DNA from: Amaurobius ferox
Taxonomy: Eukaryota > Arthropoda > Arachnida > Araneae > Amaurobiidae
Direction: 5' to 3'
DNA length: 64,000 nt
Assembly: GCA_951213105.1 (NCBI GenBank)
Contig: OX578138.1
Coordinates: 67,863,537 to 67,927,536 of the forward strand
Below are positions 58,311 to 64,000 of this stretch, piece by piece. The position numbers and the translations under genes were made by a program. Positions within the stretch are counted from its first letter, which is position 1, and the number at the start of each line of letters is the position of its first letter. The notes beneath the pieces were generated by a model. It ran no database searches. It saw nothing but the letters and a program-made list of their open reading frames with translations, and was not told the origin of the DNA.

Positions 58311-58421
58311 ATAAACGTTTAAATAACCAATGTTGTGAATTTATAAAAAAGGCTGAGTTACCTGTGGAATAAACGTTTAAATAACCAATGTTGCGAATTT
58401 ACAAAAAAGGCTGAGTTACAT
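58311..58421. repeat. About 52-bp tandem duplication between two HLE copies
   Basis: AATAAACGTTTAAATAACCA...GGCTGAGTTAC occurs twice (58311-58362, 58369-58420) with two or three changes and a 6-base spacer. The second copy abuts the truncated HLE. Confidence 0.85.
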
Positions 58422-59085
58422 GATATTGAATTTTCTCCAATTAGCCGTCATTTTTATTGATTTAGCGTCGTTTTTATCAATTTGGCGAGATTTTTGTTAA
58501 TTTGGCAACAATTAAAAATGTCGCCAAGTTGGCGACATTCCGCCAAATTCATCGCCAAAATCTCACCAATCGTTATGGACTGAGAAATAAGTTATTCTTA
58601 CAGCAAATAAATGACTATTGACTTTGAAATACAAAAGTATTACTCAAAGTATCTTTTTTCATGAATGGAACGAGCTAGATCCACGAGAATGATGTCACCC
58701 AATTTATCGCATGGTATTACATATGAAAAGTGAACATGTTTTTCACAAGGAAATATTTTTTATTTTTATTTTATATAACTTTTTGATAATTATTTTGAAA
58801 AATGTGCAATATCTCGAGAACGGTTCATGTTAGCGTTCTAAAATTTATGCCAATCGTTTTCTAATGAAAAATTACATAAGAAATGTCTATTTACGTAGCT
58901 TTATTAGCGGTTTTGATTTTTTGACGATTTTTTCAAAATTTCACTCGAAAATGTAGGGGGGTTCCGAACATTCGATTACGTTTAAAAACAATAGGCTTCT
59001 AGTGCTTACAGATTGTGATTTTTGTCCCAAATTTCATTCGAATCGGTCCATTCGTTCGTCAGTTATCGTCTCCACAGACTCACTG

Positions 59086-59118
<33 letters not shown>

Positions 59119-59244
59119 TCACTTCAAAAATGTTTGATTCGTGATCAGGGATGCTTGAAACGTGCTCTCCCGTCGAAAACTCGAATTCGAATTTTCGACC
59201 CCGTCACAATACTTTCCTTATACATTATGTCTATAAGGAAAGTA
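58422..59244 (+). mobile_element. HLE-A copy 7, 5'-truncated
   Basis: Starts inside the family at GATATTGAATTTTCTCC and has an intact (CA)n and 3' hairpin. The loss of the 5' terminus is exact at the end of a local 52-bp duplication. Confidence 0.75.
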
Positions 59245-59284
59245 ATAATGCATATTACTTTTCTTACATACAATAATGTATATT

Positions 59285-60208
59285 ACTTTCCTTATATACA
59301 ATAATGTATAAGGAAAGCATTATGACGGGGTCGGAAATTCGAATTCGGGTTTTCGACGGGAGAGCACGTTTCAAGCATCTCTGATCACGAATCGAACATT
59401 TTTGAGGTGATGTCTCTGTGTGTGGGTGTGTGTCAGTGAGTCTGTGGAGACGATAACTAACGAACGAATGGACCGATTCGCACGAAATTTGGTAAAAAAA
59501 TTAGAATACGTGAATACTGGAAGCCTGTTGTTTTTATATGCAATCGAATGTTCAGAACCACCCTAAATTTTCGAGTGAAATTTTGAAAAAATCATCAAAA
59601 AATCATAACCCCTAATAAAGTTACGCAAATAGACATTTCTTATGTAATTTTTTATTAGAAAACGATTGACATAAATTTTAGAACGCTAGCATGAACCGTT
59701 CTTGAGATATTGCACATTTTTCAAAAAAAGTTATCAAAAAATCATATAAAATAAAAAAAAAAATTTTCCTATTGAGAAACATGTTCACTTTTCATATGTA
59801 ATATCAAGCGATAAATTTGGTTGGTACATCATTCTCGTGGATCTAGCTCGTTCTCTTCATGAAAAAAGGTTCTTTGAGTAATACTTTTGTATTTGAACGC
59901 CAATAGTCATTTATCTGCTGTAAGAATAACTTATTTCTCCGTCCATAACGCTTGGCGAGATTTTAGCGACGAATTTGGCGAAATGTCGCCTACTTGGCAA
60001 CTTCTTTAAATGTTGCCAAATTAACGAAAAACTTACCAAATGGATAAAAATGACGCTAAATCAATGAAAATGACGACTGATTGAAGAGAATTCAATATCT
60101 TGGAAAGAATATAAATATCTAATATAAGAATAATCTATTTTTTTTTACTGTAAAAGTAGTAAATTCATTGCATTATATAAGGAAAGTCATGCGCTGCCCA
60201 CGTCAGAT
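59285..60208 (-). mobile_element. HLE-A copy 8
   Basis: Full-length minus copy. Its 3' hairpin faces that of the previous copy about 40 bases away. Between them ATTACTTTTCTTACATACAATAATG repeats the hairpin arm again. The 5' end reads CTGACGTGGGCAGC in reverse. Confidence 0.75.
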
Positions 60209-60214
60209 TATTTT

Positions 60215-61105
60215 AAATGTAGAGCATGAAATTCTAACACTTGAAAGATAGTTTCATTTAACACATAAATTAGAAGTTTTATAATTTTAGTTCACCTTCT
60301 TGGGCTATACATCAACACGCATGTTGTTCAAGACGAAGATTTGAAAATGTGATTGTCGTATTCAGATACAACTGACAAAGGTAAATGAGTGTCTCGTCGA
60401 GGATCTTGAAATAAAGTTAATAAAGGTAATAAGTAAATAACGACCTTTATGGGTCTGATGTCTATGAATATATGGACGTTTAGAACAACAGCTGTTTGTT
60501 TTGATTCGCAGATTGGAGGGAGATTGATAAGCATTTGTACATATTTGTCAATCAGTGAATATGAGCGTGTGTTTGCATCAGTCGGTATTCACATTTCACT
60601 ATAAAAACAATATTTAACAAGATGAGCGAAAAAATGTGTGAAGGTTTCACACCTGCGAATATTAAATAGTTAATACTAAGAGAAATTATACTAGAAAATG
60701 AATAAGATTACGAAATATATTCATTTAGAGTAGAAATTAAATAAATTGAAAATTTTGACAGGGAGTAAAATTTAAAGTAAATTGGTTACATAAAACCGTA
60801 CGATAATTAAGTCTAGAACTTGCATTTGTGCACGAGCAAAATAGAATGTTTTGTTACACAGGTGCTTTTAAATGAAACAGCATTTTACATAAAAATTGAA
60901 TTAACTTCTACAAACTATTATAGAAGAAATAAGTTAAATGGTACCATGTACCATTGTCGTACACAATAAATATCAAAATTTCTCCGTTTGAAATATGCGG
61001 AAAGACTGATATTTCATACTGCACACGGAGGAATGTCTGTCCCGGACCCAGTTAGGCTAAGTTGGGGTAAATAGACATGAATCGTAATACACACGCACAC
61101 ACACA
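60215..61105. other. Non-coding stretch
   Basis: Nothing recognised. A 68-codon minus frame at 60328-60534 has no support. Confidence 0.5.
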
Positions 61106-61124
61106 TCATGCTGGTTTTAGTAGT

Positions 61125-61507
61125 TGTTGCTGTTGAGACCCAGACCGTCCGACCTACCAGAAAGGTGTAAGGTAACTGTTTGAACGGCCGGGAAGAGCCA
61201 CCCAATTTAGACCGGAACCCAGTGGGGGAGGCATCCACAGGGACCGTGCCATCCTTCCCCTACCACCAACCTCTCGGAAGGACTTACGGACCCACATGTT
61301 TAAAGTGATTGTACTCCACATGAACACGACGACAGTTGTGGCAGCTTGCAAATCCAGCGCGCAAACCACCGGCTACAGCACCCGAAATGTGCCAACAGCA
61401 CGCGGTGTTCCCAGGTGGTCACCCAAGTACTAACCGCGCCCGATGCTGCTTGACTTCAGTGATCTAACGAAAACCGGTGTTTTTCAGCACGGTACGGCCG
61501 TTGGCCC
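61125..61507 (-). mobile_element. Composite 5S rRNA-tRNA SINE
   Basis: Flanked by a perfect 16-bp target duplication, TGCTGGTTTTAGTAGT (61109-61124 and 61508-61523). On the minus strand it reads: a 5S rRNA-like head (61505-61391), a tRNA-like segment with box A-like TAGCCGGTGGTTTGCGCGCT (about 61353-61372), the body shared with the SINE at 31.3 kb, the common 3' module, and a (CAA)n-like tail. 5S-derived SINEs (class SINE3) are known from vertebrates and some other animals. Here the 5S part precedes a tRNA-type SINE. Confidence 0.85.
61391..61505 (-). pseudogene. 5S rRNA-derived sequence
   Basis: On the minus strand it runs from GCCAACGGCCGTACC to GAACACCGCGTGCTGTTGGC. It contains AACACCGG, GATCACTGAAGTCAAGCA, GGTTAGTACTTGG and GTGACCACCTGGGAA, the order and spacing of animal 5S rRNA including the internal promoter. 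Length is about 115 bases; a 4-base deletion lies after ACTTGG. No T-run terminator follows; the SINE body does. Part of the retroposon rather than a functional 5S gene. Confidence 0.85.
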
Positions 61508-61529
61508 TGCTGGTTTTAGTAGTGTAGAT

Positions 61530-62500
61530 ATCTGGTAATTATTATAATGTTTATGAACAGTGAAATTTAATGCCACAAAATTTAATTAAAACATGTAGAA
61601 TACAGCAAATTGTCACTGAATTCGTGCCACATTTTACCCTTGAATCACAATCATTTTCCATTCATAATTTTCAATACACATTTATTGAGAAAATTTAGGC
61701 TGAAATTCATTCACAAACGCAAGTAATTCTTCTAAATGATTTCCAAGGTATCAGTAAAAGTGAAACGGAAAATGGCTAATATGCCGTTGGAAAGAGGAAT
61801 TTGATTAAATGGAATTCACGTCAGGATTTTAATTCCAGTTTGCGACGGTTGAAATTTATAGGGCGATTACATCAGTCACTTGCATGCAAAGTCTTTGGGG
61901 CAAACTCTGCATAAATGCCTTTGCATTCTTAGTTAAACCTTTCGGATACAGATTATTTTCCGAAATTGAAAAGTGATTTAGAGAAGCAATATTTTTTTGT
62001 AATTTTAGAAACAGTATCGAAATGAATTTGAAATTAGTTTACCGTCTAGTTGTTTATTATAAAATAAGAATTTTTGGAACGTTACAGTATTTTGAATGCC
62101 TGTTGTTAAATTTGAAAATGAAACAGTAAATACAAAGGGATATATAACAGTCTCTTTTTTAATTTAAAAATGTTTTGCTTAGCTTAAGTTAGTTCGATGT
62201 GTCCTGAAAAGGGAAAATATTTTATTATTTGAGATTATTTGAGATTTTAATTTATACGCATATGCTTTTATTGTAAGTCCATTCGAGTTTATGATTTTTC
62301 TTCGCCAAGTCGTTAATTTTTTGGCTAATTAAATATTAAGCATTTCGTCCACGCTTCAGGGGAAGGAAATGGTCTGCTATCTCCACAAACAGTCTAAATC
62401 ACACATTTTGAATAAAACATTATTAATCAACAATCTCGACAAATAAATCTATATACGCTTCCTAAAAAATGAAAAAAATAATAGTACACACACATATATA
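61530..62500. other. Non-coding stretch
   Basis: Nothing recognised. Confidence 0.55.
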
Positions 62501-62507
62501 TATGTTA

Positions 62508-64000
62508 CGGTAAAAGTGATTAATCGGAGACAATGTATAATCACCAATTATCTTGGCAAGTTTAATAAATTTTACTAAATTTATCACTTTAACCGGCGAC
62601 TTTGCATAATTCCCTAACGAAGTTGGTAAATTTGATACATATGACAGAATTCCCAAATGAATTTGTTGAGTTTGATAAATACAGCTAAATATTATTACGA
62701 ACGTGTGAAATGACCTCCTCAATGGAGTCTCTTTTGAAAACCAGACGGAGAAAACATCCGTACAGGCAACCTTTCCTAAGACTTGAATTTAGGGTTACCG
62801 TGTACTAAAATTAGGAGGGAGGTTACCATATTTGGCGATTTATCGCCAATTTGGCAATATTTGGCGACTTTCGAAGGTTCGAGAAACACCTCAAAATAAC
62901 GAATTTTTTACGAGATATGAGAGATTTTTAGAAGTTTCCATAGAGAGTTTATAAAAGGGATCAACACCTAGTTGGAGCGGAGTTGACGTGATACGAGCTA
63001 CATTGAACGGTATATTTGAGAATATTATTTTCTGTTTTGTGAAATTGTGGAGCATTTAAATGCTGTGTTACTGTACTGACAGATGTTTAGTGATTTTTTA
63101 AGATAGCTATAGAGCTGTTTTACTGTATATTGATCCTGTTTACGCTGTGTTTGTGAACAAACATGTTAGTTATCCAGAAATGTGAACTCATTCCTGTATC
63201 CTGAGCGTACACTCACGATTCCAGAGGATACGTTGTAACAAATCTTGTTCCTCCATTGTTTTTTTTACTCACTACCATATACGTTTGTTAAATTTCCAGA
63301 AACCTCACGCCTGTCACCAATTTGTTACGACTCATCCTCTGGAATTGTGGTTGTACGCTCCAGATACAAGAATGAGTCCAAATTTCTGGATAACTAACAC
63401 GTTTATTCACAAGGACAGCGTAAACAGGAACAATGCACAGTAAGACAGCTCGATAATTATTTCACAAGATCACTGAACAATTGTTAGGTACATTAAAGCA
63501 GCAATTCAATGCTCCACTAATTTCACAAAATATTCTCAAAACACTGACGTATATCACAGTTCAATGTAGCTAGTATAACGTCAACTCCGCTCCAACTGAG
63601 TGATGACTCCTTTTATAGACTCTCTATAGAAACTTCTAGAAATCTCTCATATCTCGTAGAATATTCTTTATTTCGATATTTTTCTCGAAGCTTCGAAATG
63701 TCGCTAAATTGGCGATAAATCGACAAATCAGGCAACTCTGCTGAACTTCAGCGTCATGGCAACCCAAGATTCATGTCTTTGGAAAGGTTGGCTGTACGGT
63801 TGTTTCCCCCGTCTTGTTTTTAAAAAGGACTCCATTTATCAAATGCATTATTTATCAAATTTATCATCCTAGACTGGTGATTATGCATAATGTCCGGTAA
63901 ATTTGATTAATTAAATACGATTTATCATATTTACCAGTACGAATTGGCGAGTATCATAATCACAAGTGTGATTAATTCGCAATAAATGAGATAAATTTAT
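62508..64000. mobile_element. Large palindromic element
   Basis: The arms of about 530 bp (about 62715-63250 and 63315-63840) are inverted copies, 75-80% by eye. Landmarks: AATGGAGTC, GGCAACCTTTCC, GGCGATTTATCGCCAATTT, GGAGCGGAGTTGACGT, TTATCCAGAAATGTGA, ACGATTCCAGAGGAT. The inner edges read TGTAACA and TGTTACG, so each arm, read outward from the 65-base centre, starts TGTTAC like an LTR. Outer AAATTTGATAAAT-rich flanks also pair loosely. No ORF. Confidence 0.7.

Noticed and set aside
61391..61505. Functional 5S rRNA gene
   Set aside because: Internal deletion, no downstream T-run and a SINE body with target duplication around the whole unit.

Overview
The window is a gene-poor, AT-rich stretch of animal nuclear DNA made mostly of mobile elements and their remains. 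Long (TA)n and (CA)n tracts, Tc1/mariner, pogo and piggyBac-type DNA elements, tRNA- and 5S-derived SINEs, a Penelope-like reverse transcriptase and a very abundant Helentron/DINE-1-like repeat point to an arthropod. An arachnid, perhaps a spider, is my best guess from overall character, but no single sequence here proves it.

Layout. 1-850: 3' end of a reverse-transcriptase element. 1099-3900: a second member of the family in the opposite orientation, with about 343-bp terminal inverted repeats (TIRs) and a broken ORF of roughly 710 codons. 3950-5195: a decayed Tc1-like transposon. 5.2-9.8 kb: non-coding, with a hairpin, a tRNA-derived SINE and an inverted pair of unknown repeats. 9.8-13.8 kb: two long-TIR MITEs, large (TA)n tracts and a spacer-less palindrome. 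13.8-15.9 kb: a pogo-like remnant invaded by a retroposon that carries a 64-bp minisatellite. 15.9-23.6 kb: largely featureless, with the first copies of the Helentron-like family.

23,634-24,113 holds the one convincing cellular-type gene, a 159-codon intact ORF with a Bcl-2-like pattern and a poly(A) signal downstream. From 25.7 to 60.2 kb the sequence is dominated by the Helentron-like family (called HLE here; subtypes A, B and C). Interleaved with it are a higher-order satellite (33.4-36.0 kb), a piggyBac-like MITE (37.6-38.0 kb), a 3.9-kb block bracketed by short direct repeats with exon-like islands (38.3-42.3 kb), tRNA-SINEs at 28.7 and 50.1 kb, and a large fold-back and direct repeat system (47.7-53.2 kb). 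The last 3 kb holds a composite 5S-rRNA/tRNA SINE with a clear 16-bp target duplication and a 1.1-kb palindromic element.

The parts do not form an operon or pathway; the story is one of nested insertions. The clearest unusual signals are: the TIR-flanked Penelope-like RT whose ORF begins in one TIR and ends in the other; the co-varying 5' and 3' subterminal repeats of the HLE subtypes; a clean HLE insertion inside a satellite that exposes its empty site; the composite 5S-tRNA SINE; and the Bcl-2-like ORF. No computation was run. Alignments were made by eye, so repeat boundaries are approximate.
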